Shown here piece after piece: positions 16,761 through 26,323 of a stretch of DNA of 64,000 bases. How positions within the stretch are numbered: position 1 is the first letter of the stretch; every line of letters starts with the position of its first letter. The stretch is taken from NCBI RefSeq assembly GCF_000230555.1, contig NC_016078.1:1674001-1738000 (forward strand). The letters are read 5' to 3'. Origin of the DNA: Pelagibacterium halotolerans B2 (lineage in GTDB: Bacteria > Pseudomonadota > Alphaproteobacteria > Rhizobiales > Devosiaceae). The position numbers were made by a program, and so were the translations under genes. Below the pieces are notes generated by a model. That model ran no database searches and was not told the DNA's origin. It was given only the letters and a program-made list of their open reading frames with translations.

Positions 16761-18695
16761 CTATCGGTTCAACCGATTTTCTATGAGATTGTCGACAACC
16801 GCAGGATCGGCGAGCGTTGACGTATCCCCCAACGATCCGAAGTCGTTTTCGGCAATCTTGCGCAGAATGCGGCGCATGATCTTGCCGGACCGCGTCTTGG
16901 GGAGGCCGGGCGCAAACTGGATGCAATCGGGCGAGGCGATCGGCCCGATGTCCTTGCGAACCCAGTTGCGCAGTTCGCCCCTGAGGTCATCGCTGTCTTC
17001 TTCCCCGGCCATCAGCGTCACATAGCAATATATGCCCTGCCCTTTGAGCTCATGCGGATAACCAACAACCGCGGCCTCGGAAACTTTGGGGTGAGCGACC
17101 AGTGCACTCTCGATCTCGGCAGTACCCAGGCGATGCCCAGAGACATTGAGCACGTCATCGACCCGCCCGGTGATCCAGTAATAGCCATCCTCATCACGCC
17201 GAACGCCATCGCCCGTGAAATAGAGCCCCTTGTACGTCGAAAAGTATGTTTCGACGAACCGCGCATGGTCGCCCCATATGGTGCGCGCCTGACCCGGCCA
17301 GCTATCGGCTATTGCGAGGACCCCTTCCGCGCTGGTTTCCTCTATAACTTGGCCTTCAGGTGTCAAAACGAGCGGGTCGACCCCGAAGAACGGCTTTGTC
17401 GCGGAGCCCGGTTTGGTCGGGATGACCCCGGGAAGTGGCATGATCATCGATGCTCCGGTTTCGGTTTGCCACCAGGTATCCACGATCTCGCACCGGCCTC
17501 TGCCGACATGCTTGTGATACCATTGCCAGGCTTCCGGATTGATCGGTTCTCCCACCGTTCCAATCAGCCGCAACGACGAAAGATCGGCCTTCTCGACGTG
17601 TTCGATACCGGCGCCCATGAGCGCCCGGATAGCAGTGGGCGCGGTATAGAAGATATCAACCTTGTGACGGTCGACCACCTGCCAGAACCGCGACGGGTCG
17701 GGCCAGTTGGGAACACCTTCGAACATCAGCGATGTGACGCCATTGGCCAGAGGCCCATAGACGATATAGCTGTGCCCGGTAACCCAGCCCACATCGGCAG
17801 AACACCAATAGACCTCATCGGGGCGAGGATCAAAGATCATCTCGTGCGTCAGTGACGCCCAGACCAGATACCCGCCTGTCGTGTGCAACACACCCTTGGG
17901 CTTGCCCGTCGAACCGGAGGTATAAAGGATGAACAACGGATCTTCTGCATTCATTGGCTCCGGCGCACAGAACGGCTCCACGCTTTCCGCCGCTTCGTGC
18001 CACCAGACGTCTCGACCGCTCTCCATGGTGACGCGCCCGCCGGTGTTTTCAACGACCAGGACCTTCGACACACCGCGACAATCCTCAAGCGCCTTGTCGA
18101 CATTTGCCTTGAGCGGAACGGTCTTGCCGCCGCGCCGCCCTTCGTCGGCCGTAATGACGACGCGAGAGTCCGCATCGTTGATCCGCCCTGCCAGGGCGTC
18201 GGGAGAAAATCCCCCAAAAACCACCGAATGCGGCGCGCCGATGCGGGCGCACGCCAGCATCGCATAGGCCGCAGCCGGTATCATCGGCAGGGAAATGGTG
18301 ACCCGGTCGCCCTTTCTGACGCCCATATCCTTGAGAACATTGGCAAAGCGGCAGACCTCATCATGAAGTTGCCGGAATGTGATATGCCGGGCACGATCCT
18401 TGGGGTCATCAGGTTCCCAGATCAGTGCGGTCTTGTCGCCATTGGTGGCAAGGTGCCGGTCGATGCAATTGGCCGAAACGTTGAGCACGCCATCCTCGAA
18501 CCATCTGATCGACACATCGGGATAGGTGAAGGTGGTGTTCTTGACCCTCGTATAAGGATCGATCCAGTCGAGCCTCTTCCCCTGCTCGGCCCAGAACACT
18601 TCGGGGCTGGAGAGCGAAGCAGAGTAATTTTCTTCAAAGCTGGCCGGCGTAAGTCGTGTGTGACGGGCCATAGGGGCCTGGCTGTTCATGTCCAT
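16761..18695 (-). CDS. acs: Acetyl-CoA synthetase (AMP-forming)
   Basis: Activates acetate to acetyl-CoA through acetyl-AMP. It is 644 residues, the normal length. The P-loop-like motif is [19 protein letters not shown], and the acetate pocket/adenylate region is [11 protein letters not shown]. The hinge region is [20 protein letters not shown], and the C-terminal acylation site is [13 protein letters not shown] with the regulatory lysine at about K605. It lies 5 bp after livF on the same strand, so it probably forms the end of the importer operon. That coupling suggests the imported compound is, or yields, acetate or another short carboxylate. Confidence 0.95.
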   Translation of the reverse strand: MDMNSQAPMARHTRLTPASFEENYSASLSSPEVFWAEQGKRLDWIDPYTRVKNTTFTYPDVSIRWFEDGVLNVSANCIDRHLATNGDKTALIWEPDDPKDRARHITFRQLHDEVCRFANVLKDMGVRKGDRVTISLPMIPAAAYAMLACARIGAPHSVVFGGFSPDALAGRINDADSRVVITADEGRRGGKTVPLKANVDKALEDCRGVSKVLVVENTGGRVTMESGRDVWWHEAAESVEPFCAPEPMNAEDPLFILYTSGSTGKPKGVLHTTGGYLVWASLTHEMIFDPRPDEVYWCSADVGWVTGHSYIVYGPLANGVTSLMFEGVPNWPDPSRFWQVVDRHKVDIFYTAPTAIRALMGAGIEHVEKADLSSLRLIGTVGEPINPEAWQWYHKHVGRGRCEIVDTWWQTETGASMIMPLPGVIPTKPGSATKPFFGVDPLVLTPEGQVIEETSAEGVLAIADSWPGQARTIWGDHARFVETYFSTYKGLYFTGDGVRRDEDGYYWITGRVDDVLNVSGHRLGTAEIESALVAHPKVSEAAVVGYPHELKGQGIYCYVTLMAGEEDSDDLRGELRNWVRKDIGPIASPDCIQFAPGLPKTRSGKIMRRILRKIAENDFGSLGDTSTLADPAVVDNLIENRLNR

Positions 18696-18700
18696 CCTCC

Positions 18701-19456
18701 TTAAATGGCAAGATACTCGTGGCGCAGGTCGGCATTATCGAGTACTTCCCGGGCCGTTCCGGAGAATGCCACCTCCCCCGTGTCGAGAATGACGGCCCGA
18801 TCCGCCAGCTTGAGCGCCGCAACCGCATTCTGCTCGACGATAATGGTCGTGATGCCCAGTTCTTTGATCTCATGCAGGATCGTCTCGATCTCCTGGACTA
18901 TAACCGGGGCCAGCCCCTCATAGGGCTCGTCAAGCAAGAGAAGCTTTAGATTCCTGGCCAACGCGCGGGCAATGGCCAGCATCTGCTGCTCACCACCCGA
19001 TAGGGTTGTGCCCTCCTGCTTGCGGCGTTCGGCAAGGCGTGGAAAATGTCCATAAATGCGATCGAGCTCCCAACCGCTGCCCGGTGCGACTTGGGCAAGC
19101 GTAAGGTTTTCCTCAACGCTCAGACCCTGAATGATCCGGCGATCTTCCGGAACCAGTTGGATGCCCGCGCGCGCCGCTTCGAACGATTTGAGCTTGTGGA
19201 TCGGCTCGCCATCGAGCCAGATTTCCCCCTGCTGCAATGACGGGTTGTCCAATCGCGCGATGGTTCGCAGCGTTGAGCTTTTGCCCGCACCGTTACGGCC
19301 CAGAAGAGCGAGAATTTCGCCATGGGGAATATCGAAACTCACCCCCTGAACGATATAGCTTTCACCGTAATAGGAATGAATGTCCTGTACCGAAAGAAAG
19401 GGCGAACCGGCAGCGGCGACCGTTTCCGGCTGCATGTTTGTCGAGACGGCATTCAT
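18701..19456 (-). CDS. livF: Branched-chain-type ABC importer, ATP-binding protein LivF
   Basis: 251 residues with Walker [13 protein letters not shown], signature [15 protein letters not shown] and Walker [14 protein letters not shown]. Its small size and [17 protein letters not shown] mark it as LivF of the hydrophobic amino acid transporter (HAAT) family. It starts one base into the stop of livG. Residues 1-20 form a nonconserved lead, so a slightly later start is possible. Confidence 0.92.
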   Translation of the reverse strand: MNAVSTNMQPETVAAAGSPFLSVQDIHSYYGESYIVQGVSFDIPHGEILALLGRNGAGKSSTLRTIARLDNPSLQQGEIWLDGEPIHKLKSFEAARAGIQLVPEDRRIIQGLSVEENLTLAQVAPGSGWELDRIYGHFPRLAERRKQEGTTLSGGEQQMLAIARALARNLKLLLLDEPYEGLAPVIVQEIETILHEIKELGITTIIVEQNAVAALKLADRAVILDTGEVAFSGTAREVLDNADLRHEYLAI

Positions 19457-20223
19457 CAGTGCGCTCCTCCCAGATAGGCTTCCTGTACGCGCGGATCGCC
19501 GCGCACCTCTTCGGGCAGGCCTTCGGCGATGATCCGCCCACCGGCAAGCACCGAAATCTTGTCGGCGAGCGAAAAGACCACATGCATATCGTGCTCGATG
19601 ATGACCTTGGTCATGCCACGACTTTTGATTTTCTTTAGAAGTTCGATGGTCGTGTTGGTGTCATGGCGGCTCATCCCGGCGGTCGGCTCGTCGAGCAGCA
19701 AGAGGCGCGGCTTCTGAATCAAGCACATCGCAAGTTCCAGACGCCGCTTATCGCCTCGCGACAGCGAGCCGGCATTGACCCCGCGTCGGTCAACAAGGCC
19801 GACGTCTTCCAGCATCGCCTCGGCCTCATGGCGCAAGGCTGTCTCACGCTCGAGGGGCTTGGCAAAGTTGATCCTGAACGCGCCGTCGCGCTTGGCGAAG
19901 GCGGGCGTCATGACATTTTGGAGCACCGAAAGATCGGCAAAGATCTCTGGTGTCTGAAAGACACGGCTGACGCCCAGTTGGTTGATCTCATGGGGTCGTT
20001 TGCCCGTCAACACGGTGCCGTCAAACACCACCGCACCGCTCGTGGGCGGGATGCGCCCGATGATGACATTGAGCAAAGTGGACTTGCCAGCCCCATTCGG
20101 CCCGATGATCGCATGGGTTTTGCCTTCCTCGACCTCAAGGTCGATATCGGCGAGGGCATGCAGACCACCGAAATTTTTGTGTACGTCAGCAACATGCAGA
20201 ACGACATTAGGTTTTGCTTGCAT
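19456..20223 (-). CDS. livG: Branched-chain-type ABC importer, ATP-binding protein LivG
   Basis: 255 residues with Walker [15 protein letters not shown], signature LSRGDKRRLELAM and Walker B LLLLDEPTAGM. The signature starts LSRGD where LSGGQ is usual, as seen in urea/short-chain-amide-like LivG subgroups. It pairs with LivF in the cytoplasm on the LivHM channel. It is 12 bp downstream of livM. Confidence 0.92.
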   Translation of the reverse strand: MQAKPNVVLHVADVHKNFGGLHALADIDLEVEEGKTHAIIGPNGAGKSTLLNVIIGRIPPTSGAVVFDGTVLTGKRPHEINQLGVSRVFQTPEIFADLSVLQNVMTPAFAKRDGAFRINFAKPLERETALRHEAEAMLEDVGLVDRRGVNAGSLSRGDKRRLELAMCLIQKPRLLLLDEPTAGMSRHDTNTTIELLKKIKSRGMTKVIIEHDMHVVFSLADKISVLAGGRIIAEGLPEEVRGDPRVQEAYLGGAH

Positions 20224-20235
20224 CGTCCATGTTCC

Positions 20236-21384
20236 CTATTCAGCTGCGGAAGTACTGAGTTCAGTACGTTTTTCGGCGCGGCGACGGTTGGAGAACAATG
20301 CGTGGATCCGGCGCACGCCTTCCATGATGCCGCCGGGCAGAAACACGACGATTAGCACAAACACCAGACCCTCGGTCAGCTTCCATCCCTCGCCCACGAA
20401 TTTCGAAACGAAGGTCACCCATGCCTGCTGGATGCTGTCCGGCATCCAGTCGAAGTAGAAATTGAGAATGCGCTCGTTAAAGGCGGAGAAAATGTTCTCC
20501 ATGTACTTGATAAACCACGCTCCAATAACCGGGCCGACCAGAGTGCCAACCCCACCAAGGATTGTCATCAGAACCACCTCACCCGAGGCCGTCCACTGCA
20601 TGCGCTCGGCGCCGGCAAGCGGGTCGGTGATCGCCAGCAACCCGCCGGCCAAGCCCGCATACATGCCCGAGATCACGAAAGCAGCGAGGGTATAGGGGCG
20701 GGTATTGAACCCGGTATAGGCCATGCGGGTCTGGTTGGACTTGATAGCCCGCAACATCATGCCGAACGGCGAGAAGAAGATCTTCTGCGCAATGAAGAAA
20801 GCGAGAATGAGAATTATGGCACACAGATAGAAGCCACCAATTCCTCCCAGCTCACCACCCAGCAGGCTCGGAGAGGGAATGCGCTCGCTGGTGCCCATGG
20901 TCAGCAGGCTATCGAGGACACGCGGATCGGCGCTTGCCAATTGCAGGGACGTTTCGCCGTTGGTTATGGGGGTGAGCACCGAATAGGCGAGGTTGTAGCT
21001 CATCTGTGCGAAAGCGAGCGTCAGGATCGAAAAGTAGATGCCTGAACGGCGCAACGAAACAAATCCGATCACCAGGGCAAACAGCCCCGCCATGATGGTT
21101 GCGAAGATCAGTGCCGGAATGGCATCCATCGACAGCAATTTGAACGACCAGACGGCCGTATAAGAGCCTACCCCGAGAAATGCGGCATGGCCGAAGCTGA
21201 GATAGCCGGTCAGCCCGAACAGAATATTGAAGCCCACGGCAAAGATCGCATAGATCGCAAATTGCTGCATCAGACCGGCGTAGGCGGCCCCGAAAGGTTG
21301 GAGCCAGTAAGGCATGGCGAGGACCACGATCGAGAAGATCGCCAGCGTGATATATTGGTTCTTGGGAAGTCGGAAAATATCCAT
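20236..21384 (-). CDS. livM: Branched-chain-type ABC importer permease LivM
   Basis: 382 residues, about 9-10 membrane segments, with the family motif [26 protein letters not shown] near the N-terminus and the EAA-like loop [18 protein letters not shown]. It follows livH after 1 bp. The ~40-residue basic C-terminal tail is cytoplasmic. Confidence 0.92.
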   Translation of the reverse strand: MDIFRLPKNQYITLAIFSIVVLAMPYWLQPFGAAYAGLMQQFAIYAIFAVGFNILFGLTGYLSFGHAAFLGVGSYTAVWSFKLLSMDAIPALIFATIMAGLFALVIGFVSLRRSGIYFSILTLAFAQMSYNLAYSVLTPITNGETSLQLASADPRVLDSLLTMGTSERIPSPSLLGGELGGIGGFYLCAIILILAFFIAQKIFFSPFGMMLRAIKSNQTRMAYTGFNTRPYTLAAFVISGMYAGLAGGLLAITDPLAGAERMQWTASGEVVLMTILGGVGTLVGPVIGAWFIKYMENIFSAFNERILNFYFDWMPDSIQQAWVTFVSKFVGEGWKLTEGLVFVLIVVFLPGGIMEGVRRIHALFSNRRRAEKRTELSTSAAE

Positions 21385-21385
21385 C

Positions 21386-22414
21386 TTACGCCTCCATCAC
21401 GCCACGCCGGCCCAACAGGCCGCGAGGACGGACGAGCAGGATGATGACAGCCACCGCGTAAACGATGATCTGATCGATGCCAGGTATGAGCGCCTTGATC
21501 TGGGTCATCGAGGCAAATGACTGCAGGATGCCCAGCAGGAAGCCCGCTGCTACTGCGCCGGGCAGCGACCCCATGCCGCCGACCACGACCACGACAAACG
21601 AGAGCACCAGGAAATCCATGCCGAGATGGTAATTGGGCGGCAATAGCGGCGTGTACATCACCCCCGCCATCCCCGCAACGACCGCGGCAAGACCGAACAT
21701 GATTGTAAATCGTCGGTCGATATTCACCCCGAGCAGACCGACCGTCTCGCGGTCGGCCATGCCCGCTCGAACCACCATGCCAAAGGTGGTGAAGCGCAGA
21801 AATGCGAATACGCCACCAAGCACCACCAATGAAAACAGCAAATAGACAAGGCGCCAAAGCGGATAGGTTACGGCGCCAGCCTGCAGCCCGAACAAGACGC
21901 CCACGTCAGCGGCGCCGCGGAAGTCGGAAGGGATCGGCTGCGGCCATGGATTGGGACCGAAAAACGCCTTAACCAACTCTTGAAGCACGATGGCAAGGCC
22001 GAACGTCACCAGAATTTGTTCCGCATGCGGGCGCTTGTAGAAATGCTTGATCAGCCCGCGCTCCATCACGATGCCGATGATGAGCATGACCGGAATGGTC
22101 AAAAGGATCGAGAGCGGGACCGAATAGTCGACGATGAATTCACCGTACGCGCCGAACCATTCCTGGGCCAACGGCGTCCGCACCTCCAGTGGCGATCCCC
22201 ATGGAGAGAGTTGGGTTTCGTCGATCGTGACCGTTTCCATGGTGATGATACGGCGGAACGCGACAGCGCAGAACGCACCGAGCATGAACAAGGCCCCGTG
22301 GGCGAAATTCACCACGCCCAAGGTGCCGAAAACCAGTGTAAGGCCCAGGGCGATCAGGGCGTAGGCACCGCCCTTGTCCAGCCCGTTGAGCAATTGTGCG
22401 AAAATCGCATCCAT
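21386..22414 (-). CDS. livH: Branched-chain-type ABC importer permease LivH
   Basis: 342 residues from the ATG at 22414, which begins [20 protein letters not shown] and has GGAG upstream. An in-frame extension to 22450 is possible but non-homologous. The motif [21 protein letters not shown] and the loop [21 protein letters not shown] are typical of LivH. With LivM it makes the membrane channel. Confidence 0.92.
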   Translation of the reverse strand: MDAIFAQLLNGLDKGGAYALIALGLTLVFGTLGVVNFAHGALFMLGAFCAVAFRRIITMETVTIDETQLSPWGSPLEVRTPLAQEWFGAYGEFIVDYSVPLSILLTIPVMLIIGIVMERGLIKHFYKRPHAEQILVTFGLAIVLQELVKAFFGPNPWPQPIPSDFRGAADVGVLFGLQAGAVTYPLWRLVYLLFSLVVLGGVFAFLRFTTFGMVVRAGMADRETVGLLGVNIDRRFTIMFGLAAVVAGMAGVMYTPLLPPNYHLGMDFLVLSFVVVVVGGMGSLPGAVAAGFLLGILQSFASMTQIKALIPGIDQIIVYAVAVIILLVRPRGLLGRRGVMEA

Positions 22415-22490
22415 CGAAGTGGCTCCAGATGTACTCGTGTGCCCGGCCACCTTGGCGGCCGGGCATTTGCCATGCAGCTAGGCGTGCGGC

Positions 22491-23843
22491 CTAGCACATG
22501 TTGGGTTCGTAGGGCCCAAGCTCACCGCCGAAGATCGCCGGGTCGTAGGTGACGCTTTCCCGAGACGCGGTGTTGACCACTTCGAGCAGATCGAACTCGT
22601 TGGATGGCGTTTCCTTGCCCTGCACGACTAGGACGTCCTTGAAGCATTGGTGGTCCGAACCACGATAGAGCGTGGGACCATTGCCCATGCCGTCGAACTC
22701 GAAATCTTCGAGCGCCGCAATCACCTCGGGTGGATAGAACGTCCCTGCCCGCTCGACGGCGTCGGCATAGAGCAGCGTTTGGACGTAGGAGGTGTGGGCT
22801 GCCTGGCTCGGCGGCGAACCCCATTTGGCACCAAACGATGCGGTGAACGCTTTGGACGCTTCATCCTGCATGCTCCAGTACCAGTTCGAAGTGCCGTAAA
22901 CGCCCTGCATCGCGTCTCCGGCACCAGCCGCCATCAGATCGGAGACCAGTGGCAGAACGAGCTGGAAATCTTGTCCATTCGCCTGCCGGTCACGCAACCC
23001 GAACTGAGTTGCCTGGGTGAGAGAGTTGACGCCATCGAACCCGTAGTGATTGAGGATCAGAACGTCCGCGCCAGAGTTGAGAACCGGAGTAATATACTGG
23101 CTGAAATCGCCAGCACCCACAGGAGTCCGAACCGTCTCGACAGTTTCCCAACCCAGAGCTTCGGTAGCGGCAATCATCGACTCTTCCTGGGTCCAGCCCC
23201 AAGTGTAGTCGGCGGTCAGATGATAGGCGCGGCGCGTATTGCCATATGCAGCGCCGAGTTGGGGGCCGAGCCCCACGCCCGATTGATAGGCGTTGAAGAA
23301 GTGCCGGAAACCGTAGCGACGCTTGTCCTTGCCAGTGGTATCGTTCGAGTGCGTGAGGGCGGACATGAAGATGACGCCCATATCCTGGCATAGGCTTTGA
23401 ACGGCCACGGCCGTCGCCGAGGACGAACCGCCGGTGATCATCACGGCCCCGTCGCGTTCGATCATCCGGCGTGCGGACTCGCGAGCCGGATCGGCGGCCG
23501 TTTGCGTATCGCCGGTCACATATTCGACCCGCTTGCCCAGAATGCCATTGCCCTGCAAGGCATCCGACGAAAAATGCGGGATAAGGCCGCCATCGCCTTC
23601 ACCGTTCAGATGCTCGACGGCGAGCTCATAGGCCCGAAGTTCGTCAGCACCCTCGTCGGCATAAGCGCCAGTCTGAGGCACATTGAACCCCAGCGTTACG
23701 GTGTCACCGGTCGGCGCGTTGCAAAATTCCTGCGCCCATGCCCCCTTGGACAGAATAAGGGGGGAAACCCCCGTCGCCAGGATGCCAGCCATACCCGTCT
23801 TGACGACGCGACGACGGCTGATTCCGCGTTTCAAATCGCTCAT
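22491..23843 (-). CDS. ABC importer substrate-binding protein (Tat-exported)
   Basis: 450 residues, type I periplasmic binding fold of the HAAT family. The N-terminus has a twin-arginine signal (KRGISRRRVVKTGMAG, cleavage near AWA-QE), so it is probably exported folded. The mature part starts VTLGFNVPQTGAYADEGADELRAYELAVEHLN. The ATG is preceded by GGAGGAG. It is 76 bp upstream of livH and the first gene of the operon. Length and the GGSSSATAVAVQSLCQ segment resemble the urea/amide/carboxylate-binding branch more than classic LivJ. The ligand is unknown; acs in the same operon hints at a short carboxylate or something that releases one. Confidence 0.88.
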   Translation of the reverse strand: MSDLKRGISRRRVVKTGMAGILATGVSPLILSKGAWAQEFCNAPTGDTVTLGFNVPQTGAYADEGADELRAYELAVEHLNGEGDGGLIPHFSSDALQGNGILGKRVEYVTGDTQTAADPARESARRMIERDGAVMITGGSSSATAVAVQSLCQDMGVIFMSALTHSNDTTGKDKRRYGFRHFFNAYQSGVGLGPQLGAAYGNTRRAYHLTADYTWGWTQEESMIAATEALGWETVETVRTPVGAGDFSQYITPVLNSGADVLILNHYGFDGVNSLTQATQFGLRDRQANGQDFQLVLPLVSDLMAAGAGDAMQGVYGTSNWYWSMQDEASKAFTASFGAKWGSPPSQAAHTSYVQTLLYADAVERAGTFYPPEVIAALEDFEFDGMGNGPTLYRGSDHQCFKDVLVVQGKETPSNEFDLLEVVNTASRESVTYDPAIFGGELGPYEPNMC

Positions 23844-23990
23844 AAATCTCCTCCTTTGATGCGGCGGGCCATACCTCCATATGTCCCAAATCCGCTGCCG
23901 GAGTATTCAGCCGCATTAACACAAGAGCAATATGCTATTGTAATTTATAGGAAATCTTGTAAACCTTTGACCAATCAATGCCTAAATTAT

Positions 23991-24004
23991 GTCAAGCTAT
24001 TGAC
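23991..24004. promoter_or_regulatory. Inverted repeat GTCAA-N4-TTGAC before the XRE regulator
   Basis: GTCAA (23991-23995) and TTGAC (24000-24004) form a perfect 5-bp dyad ending 13 bp before the regulator start. It lies in the 174-bp AT-rich divergent region between the ABC operon and the regulatory operon. It is a candidate operator for the XRE regulator or another factor; this is inference from position and symmetry only. Confidence 0.35.
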
Positions 24005-24017
24005 AAGCGAGGGCCAC

Positions 24018-25598
24018 ATGCGAGCGCCGATCGGGCTTCGAATAAGTACACGCCGCAAGGGGTTGAGGCTCTCTCAGGCCGCACTGGCGCGAAGTGTCGA
24101 AATCTCTCCGAGCTACCTCAATCTCATCGAAGCCAACAAGCGTCAGGTCGGCGGCACGCTGCTCCAGCGCATAGCATCCGAGCTCGACATCCCCATCGAT
24201 GAACTGACGGGCGAAGCGGAGCATCGACTCATTCATGAACTCGTGGAGACCTTTGCCGACCCCGCACTTGCCGATGTCGGACTGGGGATGGAGACGGCAC
24301 GCAGCCTTGTTGCCACGCAGCCCGAAATCGCCCGTGTCATTGCCAAGCTCTATCGAGCCTATATGGCCGCTTCCGCCAGCGCGGATGCATACGCCAACCG
24401 ACTGAGGGCCGACCCGCTTCTCAGCCAATTGCTGCATCAGGTTCTCTCGGGCATCACCGCGGTTCGATCCTCGGCCGAGATTCTCGAGGACGTGGATGAT
24501 CTCAGCACCGCCGAGCGGGCTCAATTCGTCACCTCGATCACAAAAGAGACACGCGGCCTCTCGGCAGTGGCACAAAATCTCATCGGGCAGTTCGATCACG
24601 CGAGCACCGTAAGAAAATCGGCCTCTGTGCGGCGCGAACTGGACGACATGATCTTCGCGGCGCGCAATTATTTTCCCGCGCTCGAACAACGTGGTGCCGA
24701 AATTGCTCGGGACATGCGGTCATCCGGTGCCATCGGAGAGGCTGCCATCGCCCATCTGCTCGAGACCGTGCATGGCGTCAGGGTAGAGCGCAACGCGCGG
24801 CCCAACTCTGGCCGTGCTTTCGGTCATGATGCCGAACGGGGCGTCCTGTGGTTCCGAAACACTGTCCCGCAGTCTACTCGCCAGTTTCAAATGGTCAGGT
24901 TGATCTCTGAGTTGACCAGCGGCAACGTGCTGACTGAAGCCGTCGGGGTGCCCCACCTGTCTTCGGAAACGGCCCGCCATCTTGCGCGAAAATATCTCAC
25001 CTCATACATCGCCGGCGCGGCACTGTTTCCCTATGGCCAGTTTCTCGGCGACGCGGAATCGCTGCGCTATGACGTCGAAGCACTGAGCGAACGCTACAAC
25101 GCAAGTTTCGAACAGATCGCCCACCGGCTCGTGACGCTGCGAGCCGAGGGTGCGGAAGGGGTTCCGTTCGGTTTCCTGCGTTCCGACCCGGCGGGGCGCC
25201 TCACCAAGCACTTTCCCCTCCCTGGCCTTTTGTTACCCCATACCGGGCATGCCTGCCCTCTTTGGGCCCTTTATGGGGCTTTTCGATCATCGGGCCAGCT
25301 GATCCGGCAAGTGGTTCGATTTTCCGATGGCTCGCGGTTTCTGTTCGTGGCCAAGGCGGTTTCGCGCCGCGCCTCCGGCTTCACCGACCAGGCTCTTCCC
25401 CATTCGGTCCTGCTTGTTACCGACATTCTTCATGCCGACCGCACCGTCTATGCCGACGGATTGGACCTGAGCGACTCCGATGCCGATGTTCCGGTCGGAC
25501 CGACGTGCCGCCTGTGCACCCGAACCGATTGCGTCAGCCGAGAGGAGGCACCTTTCGCTCCCGGGGACGAGCCTACCCTGACCACCGCCCGTGCCTGA
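24018..25598 (+). CDS. XRE/ScfR-like regulator with a histidine-kinase-like dimerisation segment
   Basis: 526 residues. Residues ~5-62 are a Cro/XRE helix-turn-helix (LRLSQAALARSVEISPSYLN). The C-terminal half matches the short-chain fatty acyl regulator (ScfR, DUF2083, COG3800) style. Signs are HACPLWALYGAF near 410, a Cys cluster TCRLCTRTDC near 505, and a middle IrrE-like region. Between them, residues ~135-192 resemble a HisKA domain: LSQLLHQVLSGITAVRSSAEIL with a histidine at about 140 where kinases carry their phospho-acceptor. It has no ATPase domain. The ATG at 24018 has GCGAGGG upstream. It is divergent from the ABC/acs operon, its probable target, and is followed by a receiver and a kinase gene. 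Confidence 0.85.
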   Translation: MRAPIGLRISTRRKGLRLSQAALARSVEISPSYLNLIEANKRQVGGTLLQRIASELDIPIDELTGEAEHRLIHELVETFADPALADVGLGMETARSLVATQPEIARVIAKLYRAYMAASASADAYANRLRADPLLSQLLHQVLSGITAVRSSAEILEDVDDLSTAERAQFVTSITKETRGLSAVAQNLIGQFDHASTVRKSASVRRELDDMIFAARNYFPALEQRGAEIARDMRSSGAIGEAAIAHLLETVHGVRVERNARPNSGRAFGHDAERGVLWFRNTVPQSTRQFQMVRLISELTSGNVLTEAVGVPHLSSETARHLARKYLTSYIAGAALFPYGQFLGDAESLRYDVEALSERYNASFEQIAHRLVTLRAEGAEGVPFGFLRSDPAGRLTKHFPLPGLLLPHTGHACPLWALYGAFRSSGQLIRQVVRFSDGSRFLFVAKAVSRRASGFTDQALPHSVLLVTDILHADRTVYADGLDLSDSDADVPVGPTCRLCTRTDCVSREEAPFAPGDEPTLTTARA

Positions 25599-25684
25599 CA
25601 GCATTTACAGGGGCTTGGCGAATGAAGCCAATTGCGGTTATGTGAAAGCGAGTCCTGAGGAGGAAGGGGCTCGGAGGGGGAGTT

Positions 25685-26077
25685 TTGGCGATCGATATTC
25701 TCATTGCAGAAGACGAACCAAGCATCCTTGAAGCACTTGATTTCGTTCTAAAAAGAGCAGGATGGACAATCAGTGCTGTCATGGATGGCGAGGCCGTCAT
25801 GGACGCCGTACGGCGACAGCGGCCGCGCGTGCTCGTTCTCGACATAATGCTGCCCAAACGCAGCGGTTTTGAAGTACTCAAGCAGATCCGGGCAGATCGG
25901 AGCACTGCCGATCTGCCCGTTCTCGTCCTGACGGCAAAGGGGCAGCAGCAGGACCGCCGTATCGCTGAAGAGCTTGGCGCCAACAAATTCGTGACCAAAC
26001 CCTATTCCAACGCCGACGTGGTTGATGCCGTACGCAGCTTGCTCGGCGCGCCCGCCGACGACCGACAGCCCGGTTGA
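25685..26077 (+). CDS. Stand-alone response-regulator receiver
   Basis: 130 residues, a single CheY-like receiver with acidic pair E9/D10, phospho-acceptor D53 (VLVLDIMLPKRSG), conserved Thr (VLVLTAKG) and Lys (FVTKPYSN). There is no output domain. The TTG start is supported by GGGGGAG just upstream. It lies 86 bp after the XRE regulator and 12 bp before the small membrane protein. It may carry phosphate between the kinase and the HisKA-like segment of the XRE protein. Confidence 0.9.
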   Translation: MAIDILIAEDEPSILEALDFVLKRAGWTISAVMDGEAVMDAVRRQRPRVLVLDIMLPKRSGFEVLKQIRADRSTADLPVLVLTAKGQQQDRRIAEELGANKFVTKPYSNADVVDAVRSLLGAPADDRQPG

Positions 26078-26089
26078 AGGTGACGGGCG

Positions 26090-26323
26090 ATGACACGGCG
26101 TAAGATCATTGGTGCGTCGCTGTTTTTTACGCTGTTCGGGGCAATGGCTACCCTGCCGCCTCTCATACTGCTGTTCAGGTTCGACGGTTTTATCGCCGGC
26201 GTGCCGGTAGCCACGCTTTTCCTTTTCGGGCTCTGGGTGTTTCTCGTTATCGGAGCTGCATGGTTCGGCTACGTACTGCCACGCGATGAACCTCACCAAT
26301 TGCCCGGCGAGGAGCGCCGATGA
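26090..26323 (+). CDS. Small two-helix membrane protein between receiver and kinase
   Basis: 77 residues with two hydrophobic segments (about 7-29 and 38-60) separated by a short loop, and a polar C-terminus. No family recognised. Its last four bases overlap the kinase start (ATGA), a strong sign of coupled expression. It could be a partner of the membrane part of the kinase, like the small subunits found beside some sodium/solute symporters; this is inference. Confidence 0.75.
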   Translation: MTRRKIIGASLFFTLFGAMATLPPLILLFRFDGFIAGVPVATLFLFGLWVFLVIGAAWFGYVLPRDEPHQLPGEERR

